DNA of 64,000 bases, taken from positions 1,426,001 through 1,490,000 of the forward strand of contig PUFA01000285.1 of NCBI GenBank assembly GCA_003508835.1. Reading direction: 5' to 3'. The notes below the pieces were generated by a model that was not told where the DNA came from, made no database searches, and saw only the letters and a list, made by a program, of their open reading frames with translations. Every line of letters starts with the position of its first letter. Within the stretch, counting starts at the first letter, position 1. This document shows, piece by piece, positions 11,701 to 25,900 of this stretch. This DNA is from Eonycteris spelaea. Taxonomy: Eukaryota > Chordata > Mammalia > Chiroptera > Pteropodidae. The translations under genes and the position numbers were made by a program.

Positions 11701-13110
11701 CTGCCCTGTGGTCCACGATAGCACCACATCCTCACCTCCTTGGCATGGGACACGTAAGATGGCATTTCAGAATCTGAGCTAGTCCACCTAACAAGAATCA
11801 CTTTGTTCAGTGTACCTGGCTTCTATTTCTAATGAGGGCTTCTGCTCAGCTGCCCTGAGATGGCTACTGCTCATCTACTTCTAGCTGCCTTCCCCGTGAA
11901 ATCTGATTTGCAGGCAGAGCATGGGGCTCCCTTTCCAAACCTGGGCAAAAACACCTACCATTCTTGCCTAGCAGGTTCAAGAGCCAGCAGTCAAGACGTG
12001 CGAGGGTCATGGGCACTACACAGTCAAGGTGAGGTCTGTCTGCAACCACTACCAGTTCACTATTGTTCCAGATGGCCACACTGCCATGTAAACAGTAGTG
12101 TTTACCCAACACCATTTTGGCCACCCAGCACTCAACTGAGTAATTAGTATTTCTAGGGCCCCAGGAATTAAATCAATCAGTTTCTCAGACTCTTCGTGGG
12201 CCATGAGTCCCTTTCGCAATCTTTTTAAAGCTCTGGGTCTCCCCCTACAGAAACTGACCCAGTCACTCCCTCGATGCCTTCCTATGCACCCTTTCATTAC
12301 TGTCTGGTATCAGATCTTCCTGATAAATCCTTTAAAAGTAGGTGAAAAATCAGTATGGTTGCCTCTTAAAGATGGGCTCTTCAAAAGGAAGTACTATGTA
12401 GCTCTTCAAAGCTGGCTGAGAACTGAGGTCTTAGGAAAGCTGCAATTAAGCAGGGGACCCAACATCTTGGTGGAGGGGATAATTTTTCATTTATCCAAAG
12501 CCTTACAGGGAATGTGGAAAATGATGCATAATATGCCCTTCAGTGTGAGGGAGGAGCATGGGACCTGGCTCCTGTGGAATGGCGGCACCAGGCAGGTGGA
12601 GGGGCAGGGTGCTGCAGAGGCTGCTTTGAGGACTCTTCCCTCAGCCTTGCGACAGTGGGTTGAACTCAGGGTCCACATCAACAGCTTCAGTGATTTTAAA
12701 AAAATACAGATGTTTTCATGTCTTTCCGAATCAGAATCTAGACAAAAGATCCTGGGCGGGCCCCCGTTTTCCATATGAACCCAGGTGGAAACCCAGTGAC
12801 CTCTAGGCCTTGCCACCCTATCCTACCATGTCCCTGAACACCATTTAGCAGTGCTGGGCATGGAAACGGCCAGAGTGAGACATGAGACTGCTCTGGGAGG
12901 GGTCCTGCCCCAGGGCTATCTTGGGTCTAAGCCTGCCCTGTTCAAAGGTCTGTTCTTGCTGCAAATGGTGGCACCAAGCTGCAGCAAGGAACAGGGTGGT
13001 TTTCATGTTGCCAACTCCTTCTACATGCAAGCTGCCACTCTGAACAGACTGCACAGGAGCAGCTGCAGACAGCCATGGAAAGAGAAGACACCTGGAGTTG
13101 AAATTCTCAT
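8781..13110. other. Tail-to-tail interval between DHRS7B and TMEM11
   Basis: No recognised gene. It probably includes alternative 3' UTR sequence of one or both flanking genes. Several ORFs up to 191 codons occur on both strands, but none resembles a known family and none has splice or promoter context. No clear young repeat was seen. Confidence 0.5.
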
Positions 13111-13482
13111 AATTTTAATGGTCAATAGCTTCTGGTTGGCTCTGGATGGTACAGCCAAACAATATACTTAAAGACCCCCACCCCCAAGCACGTTCACACC
13201 CCCTCAGCAGCAATGCTTACATTAACATTCCACTGCCCAGTCAGACTTCCATAGCCTCAGACTCCCTATGGGTTACGGAAATCCACATCTTAGTGTGATG
13301 AGTTGAAAAAACCATTGGTACATTTGTGATCTGTGCTATTTTTTTTCTTTAAAATAACAAATATTAAACCAAACACCTCCCTGGGCTCCGATGCCTCACA
13401 GAGCAAAAATGTTACTGTGCAACCTGAATACTCTGTTGTCTCTTGTGGGCCGGGTTGTTTGCTTCTCTCTGTTCTACTGAAA
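13111..13482 (-). other. TMEM11: TMEM11 3' UTR (minimum)
   Basis: A minus-strand ATTAAA (plus TTTAAT, 13114-13119) about 365 nt after the stop is a plausible poly(A) signal. A longer UTR reaching toward AATAAA at 10028-10033 (minus) is possible. Confidence 0.4.
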
Positions 13483-13999
13483 TCATACAGCGTAGAGTTC
13501 GTAAATCTTCTTTACACAGTACACCAGGGCAGCAAGTGCTATCGTATTGTGCAGTCTCTTTCTGTGCAAATCATCCTTCCGGACCAGCACCACTGGGGTG
13601 GAGGAAGTGAGTGTGTGCAGGGGCAGGCGGGACAGTTTATAGGCATCATACTCCACTTGGTACTTGCAGCAAGGGTCAAACTGCCAGGAGATTCCGTAGA
13701 GGGTGCAGCAGGCCAGGCTCAGCACACCAGCAGGCAGGGAGATGTAGTGGGAGTAATCTAAGGGCAGTGCCAACGGGGTGAAGAGGCAGGCAGTACCCGC
13801 CAGCACGGTGGTCTTGTGTAGACAGTTGCCTACGGTGATCCAGCGGGCAGTCTCATCGCCGATGCGGGTGGGCTCGATCACGATGTACTTGTACTGGGCT
13901 TCCAGGGCCTGCTCCAGCTCATACTCAAACTGGTCTTGTGCGTTCTCCCCGTTGTAGATCTCATGCACGATGTAACAGTCTGTGGCCGACAAGCTCACC
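13483..13999 (-). CDS. TMEM11: TMEM11 exon 2 (residues 21/22-192)
   Basis: Single open exon from the acceptor to TGA (plus-strand TCA at 13483-13485). It holds nearly the whole protein, including both principal membrane helices and the C-terminal [12 protein letters not shown]. Translation upstream of 13999 stays open by chance but is intronic, because the human-like N-terminus is supplied by the exon at 26335-26396. Confidence 0.97.
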
Positions 14000-16900
14000 C
14001 TTATGACGGAGGGGCGGGAGAAAGAGGAGATGGTTAGGCTGGAAGCACTTACTGTTTCTTTGCCAAGACACTGAGGGGAAGGCCACGGAAGGGAAGTCTG
14101 GGTCTCAGGCTCAGCAAACAGCCTGAGCTCTGGAGGGCACCACATCTCACATTTTTATCTCTCTTAGAACCCAATATTCAAGATAATCAGTAGAGTTGTT
14201 TTTCTGAATGAACAAGATGGAATATAAAAAGAGTATCCTGATCTTTAAGATGACAACCTACAATATATACATGGTTTGGTGGTTAGCCTAAATGCAGTGG
14301 ATAGAATAGACCCAAAGATACAATGATTTCAGCCCCAAATCACATTAACACACACACACAACAGAAGCCCAAGGTCAGCAAGATGAAATCTGCTCTTAGT
14401 TAATCAGGGTAATTGGCAGGAGGAGGATTCTTTGATGGAAACCTATAGACCCAAGACAGATGCCAGATACCCTGCCCTTTGCATGGTTCAAAAGCAGTCA
14501 TCCTTGGCCTACAAAACACAAGGTAAACAGGGTTGCCTTCACATTGGATGATTTGAGAACTAAACTCATCTAACCCCTGCAGGAGAACAAGCACAAAGTC
14601 CTTCTCTAAGCCATCAACCCTAGCCCACTGCTTAGAAAAAAGAAGCCCTTTGATTTAATTAAGAAAGGCACTGTCTCAAGAACAGTACTGACTCTGAAAT
14701 TCAGAGGACATTAAGGATCCCACGAGGGCCCCAGATGTGCCTGCCCATTCTGACTCTGTAGGCCCAGTAAATGCTGCCCTTACTCACATAAGAAACACTG
14801 TTCACAAGACCCACTTCAAGTGGCTATGCTGCCGATTTTTCCCCCTGGGACTAAGGGGGATAAGTGATAGGACCATCATAATGGAACCTTACTGAAGGTT
14901 CAACTCCACATCAAGGCCAAACACCAGCAGTGACCATGGACCAAAAGGGCATTTTAGGTAGTTTCAGGATTCTCAGTCTGAGGGCTCTCTAGTGCAAACT
15001 TCCTATCTGGGGCAGAATCTTCCCATACCCCCAAAAGCCAAACCTTATCACAGGCCTGTACACACCTTGTCTCTGTCACTTGGCTTGTTTCAGCCTGTCC
15101 AGATCTTTCTGAATCTCTATACTGCCACCCTGCATACACTGTTTCTCCTAGTTTTGTGTTATCTGTTCATTTGAAAAGTCATCTTTAGCCCGCACTCTGA
15201 AAGGGGTGCTGCTAGGCACAGCTCTTGCAGCTGGATCAAGTTGCTTAACTCATATTACCACACTGTGCAGAGCCATTTTCTATCACATGCCTCAGTGAAA
15301 AGCAGCCCCTTCCCCTCAGCAACCCCTGGTGCCCAGGCTGGTCAGACCATCACAAAGATGAGGAGGCTCCTCGTGATCACTGTTCCCCCTGCCTAGATTC
15401 ACACCCCTTCCAACTGGGGTTCTGGATTAATGAGTTGAGCCACACCATGGTGAACGTGGCCCACCCACCTGAGCTGCAACTGTCCAACAAAAAGCACAGC
15501 CCTAAGTGCTAACAGACACCAGGCCAGCAGCTAAGGGTTCAGTACATGCACACCATGTGGTCATTCAGAGTAAAGCCACAAGGGAGCTGGGCTCAGAGAT
15601 TCCTGGTAAGTGAACATGCACATTAGGGTCCAGTGAAGGCTTTTAAAACAAGGTTGCTCCCCAGAACTTCTGAATTCAGCATTAAGGTAGCCCCAGCAAT
15701 TACTTGTTAAGGGTGGTGGAAACTGAACTGTCACGGCAAACTTTAAGGAAAAAGGACAGGGTTGGAGAAACCTGTTCTACAGACCACTGGGTGCTCCTTC
15801 CAGTTATTATTCCCAGGCAGAATTCAGCATGGTAAAGCTACTTTTAAAAGCAAATAAGCAAATCTAAGAAGCAGTGTTTCACTCTGGTTGGATAAATGAC
15901 TAATACTCTTGTGGTCACATTAGAAATGAAATCACTGGCAATGGGCTAGCAGTACCACCAAGTAAGTATAGGGTCCTCCGGAAGGGGCCTTCACTCATAG
16001 GTGGAGCCACTTTAACAAAAGGCACTGGTGGGACTCAGGCATAGAGGACACTCTTTATCCTGAGAAGGTAACTGTAATTCATCTGGGCTCAGGGAAGCCT
16101 CCTAATTAAATCACAGGTCCTAATTAAACTGTGTGCACTGGGGAGAAGTTATTCCCTGGGGGTTGGACAAGAAGCCTCCTAAATATGAGATGCTGCCAAA
16201 ATACCTTGCTACATATGCCAGTGGTCAGGGCTGCCTTCCTGGGACAGTTAATGAGCCATTTCTGTAAGAACCCACCAGAACTTTATGAAATGGGAAAAGC
16301 TGGGTTCTCCCTTTGAAGGCCTTTGTGGAGGTTTTCCATTTGGTTTTAATTCAGAGAGGTAAGAGGGAGAGTGTTTCAATTATTACTCCTAGGCAGGATT
16401 TAGCACTATAGAAACCACCTTTAGCAAACAAGCAAACCTAAGAGGAAGTCACATGAGACATTAAAGTCACTGGTAAAAGGCTGTCTGCCTCCAGATGTCC
16501 AGGAACAGGAGACTGGCTCCCAGGCAGGAGCACTCCTGGCCCAGAGATTTTCTTTATGTTCTGAAGTCCATTAGCCAAGAGAGACAGAGGGGAGAAAAGA
16601 ACAAGGGAAAGGGAGGGGTCAAATCATGCATGATCTGTGAATTGCAGAGGTGGCACTTCCAAATCAGCTGTGTCCTGCTAGCTATCACAGTGAGGCCAGG
16701 GAACAACTTGCTGCCATCCAAAGTAAGCTTTCTGGCCACAAAGTCCTCTGGAACACTCAAAGCAAAACGTAGGCGTTAAGGTTGAGATTACAGAATGTTC
16801 TTGCCAAACTCCAAATCTACCTTAGTAGAGCAGTACCCTTCTCTGCCCAGCACACTGTAGCCATTCTAAATGTGAAAAAAAATAGTGTTAAGCCCAATAA

Positions 16901-19900
16901 TGCCAGTTGGAACTCCAGCACCTGAACGGACTGCTTGCTCCATCGTAAACACATCAGTGGGCATACCCCACCTTGCCCCATCCCATGCTAACCGAGTCCC
17001 TCCTCAGCTCCCTGCTGACCTCTCTCTCCTCTGCAAGCCCAGCTGGTATCCATATTTACCCAAGCCCACCTTTGCCAGCCCATCCCATCCCAGGGGGAGG
17101 CTCCCTCTGGTTCCTCAGGCAAGTGTGGTAGGTAAGGCCATCTCCTATCATTTGCTAACACAGATTACTGTGTGTGTCCACTGGTCCCACCAAGCGTGGA
17201 AGTGAAGTACCATCTCATTGCTGTCATCAGGTGCACCCATTTTCAGCCCCAACAGCACAGGAGCAGACACGAGTAGTTGTTACCTTGTGCTTTCGTTGGC
17301 GGGCAGTCATGACCACAGCTCAGAGTAGCATGAATAGACATGACTTAGCCAGTACATACACCCTGAGGCTGTGAAAGCATACTGTTTCCTGGAGCCGCCA
17401 TATCTTACTGTGGTGTGGGCAAGTCACCTCACTCCTCTCCATCAACGTAAATGAACTCTCTGTAGTGTGAAGATGAGCATAAACACTCAAGTAACTTCCC
17501 AGGCACCTCCAGACAAGGTAGTCTTAGAAGCTGGACCAGCCAGCAGTGCCATAAACTCACCAAGTCCTTATATGAAGCGAAACCTGCTACATCCAATTCA
17601 GGAAAGAGATTCTTAGTTTCCACTGGGAAAGGATGAAATCTGAAGTCTAGAGATTTCTAGGATTCCTAATAATGCACAAGGAAGAAAACAGCCAGGTTCC
17701 AAACATGGATACATAAGTAGGAAGTTCCCTTTGTTAGAGGCCACCTGCCAAACAGCACCCACTCCTTTCACCTGCGCTGACAGTGGGGTGCCATCTGCCC
17801 TGAAAATGTAGATTTTAAAGGCTGCCTGGACCACCAGATTCAGTTCTGCATGGTTGACATGAACTGTCACTTCAAAAACCTGGTAGCTGAGGACACCCAG
17901 GAGAAAGCCATGTCTACAGCCACCCAGCTACCCCAGTGCCCACCCACATATAGCTTGCTTTTGTTTCTGGGTCGAATGAAACTCAATTAAGAACCAGTTA
18001 GAAGACTGCCTTGAACCATTTTTGAGCATCACCAGCCAACCACTAATTTGAACCCTGGTACAGGAGAACAGATTTAAAGAACAAAAAAACCAAAAAACAT
18101 CTAAGTGGAATCTTTTGAGCCCTGGACTTCCTACGAGACTGTATTTTTTGCTTTTTTATTGCAGGTGTGAAATGACCAGTAAGACAGCGTAATAAAAAGT
18201 TAGTGTTTAAAATGAGAGAGATAGCACTGATAATGAAAAAGTCTCTAAGAAATAGAAGTGACAAGGCAAGTACAGAACAGTGTTTATGGTATGTGATCTT
18301 TGGTGTATTTTTTAAAAGGTATCCATTTGCTTTTATATACATAAAACATTTCTGGACAGATACACAAAGACCTAAGAATTTTATCACTGGGGAGGGGAAT
18401 GGAGTGGCTCTAGAAAGAAAAGGGGATCCCTTTTAACCAAATTTGAACCTTTAGTACTTACAGGACAGGGTTATTCTCCTAAACACCTCTACCAGCACTG
18501 AGATTGTTTTGAATGTTGAGCCCTTAACTAGCACGCGGAGCAGGGCATGAGCCTATCTGAGCTTGAGTGACTGCTACAGATGCTGAACTTGTGACTAGGG
18601 CTCTTGAAACTGCCTCTTCTGCCTTCAACCAGAGTCAGCCTGAAGCCTGATACCTAAGACCCTCCTCTCCTTGTCTCTGAATCCCCGCTGGTGGCACTCG
18701 AGAAACACTGGCTTTCCAGCAAAAAGGTGGCCTATGAGGGATCACAGAACAAACTCCATTTCCGCCAGAATCTGGGCACCTCATGGTCCGTCATACCACT
18801 GCAAAATCGGTCTCACAGAATCCGGGATTGCAGAAGAAGTCTCAAACATGGGATCCCAAAGTCTGGAGACACCTCCCCAAGTCAGAGCTGTACAAGAATG
18901 TTCAGAGCGGCATTGTTTGATGAGAACAAAAAATTATTAATGGAAGACAAATAGTGACATCCTCCACAAGAGTGAAAATGGAGTCAGAGTTGTGCAACTG
19001 AGTCCCTTACATGTAAGATAGAGGGGAAAACAGGTACAAAACACATGCAGATGGTCATTGCACATACACAATTCAAAAGCATAAAGAACTAAAGGATGTG
19101 CTATTTAGGAATGTTTTCATATACAGTAACTATGAAGAAAACCAAGGGAATGACAGACAATTCAGGAGCGAGGTGGCCTCGGCCTGGCAGGAGGGACATG
19201 TGGGCCAGGTTAATGCTAGTTTTCTACTTCTTAAGTTGAGTGGTGAGCACACAGGTAGGTTTATTAATTTTTAATTATGGTAAAATACACATAACAAAAT
19301 TTGCTATCTTAACTAATAAGTGTACAGTTCAGTAATGTTAAGTACATTGTTGTGCAAACAATCTCCAGAACTTTTTCATCTTACAAAACTAAAACTCTTT
19401 ACCCATTAAAGCAATAACTCTCACCCTACCCCACCCTGATCATTCTTTCTATCTCTATGAATGTGACTATTCTAGGTATCTCATATAAGTGGAATCATAC
19501 AGTCTTTGTCCTTTTGTGACTGGCTTATTTCACCTGACATAATGTTTTCAAGGTTCATCCATGTTATACAGCATGTGTCCATTTCCTTCCTTTTTAAGGA
19601 TGAATAATATCCCAATGTATGTATAAACCCCATTTTGTTTGTCCATTCATCCACTGATGGACATTTATTTCCACATTCTAGCTGTAGTGAATAATACCAT
19701 GAATATAGGTATAAAAACATCTGTTTGAGTCTCTTTCAATATCTTTGCATATATACCTAGAAATGGAATTGTGGGATCACACAGTAATTCTATTTTTCCT
19801 TTTTTGAGGAACCACTATACTGTTTTCCATAGCAGCTGTACCATTTTACATTCCCACCATCAGTGCAGGAGGGTTCCAATTTCTCACATCCTCACTAATA

Positions 19901-22900
19901 CTTATGTTTTTTCCCATTATCCACATTCTCGATAACAATGTTTTGGTTTTAATAGTAGGCTTCCTGATGGGTGTGAGGTGGTAACTCATAATATGTACTT
20001 CTTTAGTGACAGCTTTACTGAGATATAATTCACACTCCATGCAATTCACTCATTTAAAGTGTACAATTCCAAGGCTCAGCACTTTCACCAAGTTGTGCAA
20101 AGAACACCGCAATCAATTTTAGATCATTTGCATTATCCCAAGAAGAAACCCATTACTCCCATGTCTTCCAGCGCTTCTATCCCTTGTCATCACTATCTAC
20201 TTCTTGACTCTATGGGTTGGCCTATTATGGACATTTTATATACATGCAATCATATAGTACACTGGCTTTTATGACTGTCTTCTTTTATTTAACATATTTT
20301 CAAGGGTCATACATATGGTAGTAAGTTAATGACTTTTCACACTCAAATATACTTTTGATAGGTTTAACATATAATTTTTAAAAATCCAAGACAAACTATC
20401 TGGGGGGTTATCAAAGGTGCTATACACGATAAAAGGTCAGTAACAGCTTTCTGTGGATGGTGGCCTAACAGCTGACTTTTAAATTTTATTTTTCTTCTGA
20501 CTTTTTTGTATATAAAAAAATTAAACATGCTCCTTTTATAATGGAAAAATTATAAACCTTTTCTTAAAAAGAAAAATGCTGTTCAATAGCTGTGTATCCC
20601 TTGGGGTGAAGAGACCAGAGACATGGCCCCTCCATAGCGAGGACAGCAGTAGACACCCCACTTCCACTCCAGCAGCTCCTGGGTGCCTGCAAAGAAGCCT
20701 GCACTTTTGGGGAACAAGCCCGTAGCCAGGTCTGAGTGCAGGCGGCTTCTCATTGCTGAGGTGTCCTGCCAGTGAGCGCGCGAGGACAATTCCATTTCCA
20801 TGTTTTACTCAAGCGAGCATTGGCCAAACTGTCCTGCAAGCCACCATCCTTTTCTGGTCACACTAGAACCAGAACCAAATCTAACTATAGTGGAAGCACT
20901 TGCTTTAGGCCCACTTCCTGGAGCAGGCCCTAGGATCACAAGCAGGACTGAGGTGTGAGCTCCCACCTGAAATACAAAAGGCTGTCGACTTCAAGCTCCT
21001 TCAAAGCAGAGAATGTATTTTCATCATGGTATCCCCAGCACTGGGCCTGAACGTGACAGGTTCCCAATAGACATTCGCGTAACTACATTTGAAATGAGTG
21101 ACGGGAGAAGAAAAACAATTACAGAAATTAAGAGAACCAGTAACTGAAAAATTAAACTAAATCCACATGCTATGTTGCTTTCCACCTAATAAGCATGTAC
21201 TCACTTGATCACCTGTGACATGTGAGGTGCTGGACTCTACTTCTACTCCCGGCTGTAGGAAAACTCACTTTTGGCTAACCAAAAATTGCTTGCTTCCTCA
21301 AGAGTCAAAGAAAGCAGTAAAATTCTATGCTATGGATTTAAAGGCCAGTTAGAACAAAATGACAGGCATGTTGCCCCAAATACTGAAAACAGTTCCATAC
21401 AGGCCAAAGAACTTCTGTAGGGCACATGGCATTTTTATCTACTTCAGAAAAAGCAAGTGTGCAAGAGAACACTTTCTTCCTCCGTGTTCTGGTAACTGGG
21501 CAGCTCTCTGCTTTGTGAACAAGAACAATACCCCAAATGTGGGAGCAAAAAGGCCTGGATTCAAGTTCCCTCTCAGTCACTCACTGGCTTTGTCCAAGGG
21601 CAAACCCCCTTGCTGCTCTGAGCCAGCTTCCCTGGTGTCAAATGGGGCAAAGGCCCTAGCTCTCCCAGAATGCTTCAGGGAAGATGGGATGGGGTCTGCG
21701 TGTGCAAACCAAAGTGACAGCTGCAAAGCACCACCCAGTTTAAAGTCCATGCAGCTGTTGAAATTAATTAAGTAAACTGAAACATTCAGTTCCTCAGACA
21801 CGAGCTACGTTTTAAATGCTTGATAGCCATATGTGGCTAAATGGCTGCCCTAATGGACAGCCCTGAGCTAAACTGTTATGACTACTAAGTGATTACTGGC
21901 TTTTCTAAGAACTCAGTGGCCCATAATGTTGCTGCTAGCACCAGGGACAGAACACAGTGGCAGCTGGGAGGCTCCTATGTGTGCGCACTCTGTGTAGTAC
22001 TTTCCACGTCCTCCCTCTGCCCTCACTCACTGAGGAGCATGTATATACACACGCCCACACTCCCTTCCACCCCAGCACACACACACACCCCACGCCACCC
22101 CCACAGGCCCAGAGTAGAGAAGCCCAACTCAGGCTTGGCCTCAGCCTCCTCCTCACCTTCCTGGACATAAGACCATCCCTCTTTTCTTCAGAAAGTTGAG
22201 CCTGAATTGGATGTGGTCTAAAGCTGGGGTCCCCAACCCCCCGGACCATGGACCCATAACGGTCCATGGCCTATCAGGAATGGGGCTGCAACAGCAGGAG
22301 GCAAGCGAAGCTTCATCTGTATTTGCAGCTGCTCCCCAGCGCTCCCCAGCACCAGCATCACCTCCTCAGCTCCACTTCAGATCATCAGGCATTAGATTCT
22401 CATAGGAGCATCAGTCTCTGGTGTCAAAAAGTTGGGGACCTCTGGCTAAAGGACTAAACCACAGAGGTACAAGTTATTGCAACTGGAATCCAGACTGGTT
22501 GATTGAATCAAGGAAAACAGAAATTCATGCCAAAAAGGATGAACCCCAGCAGATCCTAACCTACAATATCCCATTTCTGGGATCAGAACATGTACCCAGC
22601 ACCCTCAGAGCTACACACTTACTGACTTGGGTGCAGATGCTGTGCCTGTAAGGCTCATCCAGACCAGAAGGAAACAAACATTTTCACCAAACACTAGAGC
22701 CAGACGGGAGTCTTTCAAGGGAAATAAAACACCCTAAACCCCTGGCAGTCCTCAGCAATAAAAGGAAAGGATCAGATCAAAACAAGGGGAATGTGTGCTC
22801 CCTGCCCACATGGCTTGTAGATGATCTGTTCAGCTGGACTGGGAACTAAACCCTCCACTGGCCACCCAGGACCAAATCCGTCTGATTCACATATAAAAGC

Positions 22901-25900
22901 AAAGCTGTCAAAGGATCAAGTCCTGAGGAGTAAACAGGCTACAGAGATATGGAAGTAATCCCCAGGTACTGGCTGCCTAAAAACACTGGAGCAGATGGCT
23001 GCACAAGCCAGGGGAGGGTCAGGCCACAAAAAAGTTATTTTACCCTAAAACCTGAGCAATTAGTCCAGCGTGCTCAGCCCTTTAAACTGTGCTGCTGCCT
23101 CAAATCATAATTAGAATCAGATCAAATACACCATCACGTGATGATAAAAACAGGAACTGGGAGACTTGGCTATACTCACATTCCGACAATCACGGAGAAC
23201 TCAGGGGTGCTCAGGGGCCCTGAGGAAGTGAAGACAAGCGGTACAAGGAGACAGGTGGACCGTCTGTGAGCTGGTCCGGTTACCACTCAAGTGGCAGAAC
23301 ACACAGATACCTGCACTGTGCCTTCCTAGATGGGCAAGTGTGTCTCAAAGACGCCGACAGGACAAGTGGCAATCTGTTTCATGTGCTCGCTGCCAGTGTG
23401 CTGAATTTTGGACAAGAATTCAGGTTACAGCTCAGAGTCTGATGTTCTTCATTACAAACACTGTTGATTCCCTAGATTTAATGGAGTGGAGAGAAAAATC
23501 AACATGCAAGCAGCTTTCATTTTGCTATTTCCACCCCTCTCTTATTTCAGTCTAGACCATCATTGTTCTCTCAATAGAACTTTCTGCAATGATGGATATG
23601 TTCTGTATCTGTGCTATCCAAAAGGGTAATCACAGCCACATGTGGCTACCAAGCACGTGAAATGTGGCCAGTATGACTGATGAGCTGAATTTTTCATTTT
23701 ATTTAATTTTAATTAACTTCCACATATGACGAGTGGCTACTGAATTAATATTAATACAGCTCTAAACTCAAGAACCAGGTTCTAAACTCAACCATCATTA
23801 ATACACAACTGATGACAGTAATTCTTGTAGACAATGTGGCACCAGGCAGGGCCTTTAAATACAAGGCATGCTTTAGCGTTTGCAGCCACTGGCAAATCTG
23901 GAAAGTTTGCCCAAAGCATTGCTCTGTTCTAGCTCTTGCCCTAAACCAGGCCATGTTTCCTTCAGTTTCAGCATAAAGCACATTCCAACCAGGTATGTGC
24001 AGCAACTAGGGAAAGTGATCTGACAATGTGGAGCTGAGATCTGAGTACAAATATGACATGGAACAGCCATTTAAAGAGCCATAAACAGCCTATTTCAGTC
24101 ACAAGAACCAATAGACTTGGGCCTCATAATCTGTGGTCCTTGCCAATCAATTAACCCAATCAATTAACCCACCCAAACAGTCTTCCCAACCACTGAGCTG
24201 GAATGGAGTTGTGCCCAGAAGTTAGCTAGCTGGCGGGGTTGAGGTGGGGAGAAGGCAGTATGTTTCCGGCCCTGCTCAGCATGGGAGGCTTTTAGGCAAA
24301 CTATGCTTTCCAACAGAGTACAGCTAGGGCCTCATAGCAAAGGCAAATGGGGTCCCAGTGTGTCACACATATACCCCCTCTTCCGCCACACTGAGTTATC
24401 TGGAAGCAAGACAGATGGTGCAATCAAGGGGGTATCCCCCTCCACAGGGTATTATCTGGGAGGAGAGACGGTGTCACCCAAACCTCAAAACCAGATGCCC
24501 CATTCCTGTCTAAAACACAACATCTGCATGTGTGAGCTTAACCTTCAGTTTCAGGCCAATGATTGCAACCTGAACACACCTAAGGAGGAGACCAAGCAGG
24601 AAAGAAACTGCAATGAGTCAAGCTGTCAGGTGAGGAATGATGAACTAGAAAGCACTTGCATTGACCAAAAAAGTCAGCCACTACTCAGCTTTCTGAGGAG
24701 AGTGTTCTGTGAAAATTTTCAATTTATAAACCTGGCAACTGATTTAAATTCTCTTAAAAACAGAGGGTCAACAATCAAGAACTGGATTCAGCCTATAGAC
24801 TGCTGAACTGCAAACTCAGATTTGAATTAATGACTGTCCCGAACCAAGGAGAAAAAAAATCCCCAATATCGAATTTCTTAAATCAGTAAAGGTTTAACAG
24901 TGCCTGTATGATGACTGGGGCATCCCAGTTGTTTTTATCCAAAGACGAGGAAAGAATGCCTTTCTCTCTGATACTCTAATTTTTCTAAACAGGTTATTTT
25001 CTATTACTAAAGGACTAATGTTCATATTAAAGACCTTGAAAATATTTACTAGTTTTTAAGGCCATCTGGAAATCATCAACGTCACTTTAGTTACTTCCTA
25101 CCCGCCGACCTCCGAAATACAAAGTGGGAGTTGGAAAAACAAAAGTATCTGCTTGCCATTCACTGCTTTTCCTGGGAAGAGGAAATGCAGAACGGACAAT
25201 GCTGGATAACTCTGAGCTCAAGAATAAAATGCAAGCTAAAGGAGGTCTGTCCATAGCAACTACCAAACATGAAGAATTTTCTGGACTGGGAAAACTATCT
25301 GAAGGAAACTGCGATGAATATGTGATAGAATCAGAGAAAAGGAATAATGCGGGGTAAAGTAGTTGAGAGAAAGGAGAAGAGAAAACATGTAACAGTCTTC
25401 ACCAAAAAGACAAAAAATGCACACAAAAACTCATTTCTTGCTAACCTCTGCTACGCCGTAACAGAATCGACAGTTTAGTCCAGGTGACTCCACCAATAGA
25501 CATCCTTTCCCAAACTTCTAGTACATTAACAGCTTCTAATGGCTTCTATTGGCTGAAATGGCTTTCCAAACGCAAAAACTGTAAAAGTACTCCAATCTAA
25601 TATCCTAGAAATCGGTTCGCCAAATAGAGATCCATTTGGAAGAAACAAGCTCCGAGCTCCCGATCCACACACCATTCATTAAGAAAGGTCACTTTTAAGG
25701 ACTTCCACGACAGGGGAGCGTGCAGAAAACCCTCAAAAATTCCTAAGAATGCCTCTCGGGAAAGCGGCCGGCTCTCGGCAAGAGACACAACTGGGGAAGG
25801 TTAAGACTACCTCCGGTAACGTGGAGATTGCACTTCCCTTCCTGCAGCAGACCCGCTCGGTGAAGGCTTCCTTCTCCCTCCCAGGAGCCAATCCTCGCCA

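Noticed and set aside
12203..12778. 191-codon plus-strand ORF between DHRS7B and TMEM11
   Set aside because: No family resemblance or domain, an opposite-strand ORF of similar openness overlaps it, and it lies in probable 3' UTR or intergenic sequence.
24303..24806. 167-codon plus-strand ORF inside TMEM11 intron 1
   Set aside because: Composition looks random, there is no recognised motif, and there is no promoter or splice context; a chance ORF is the simplest reading.
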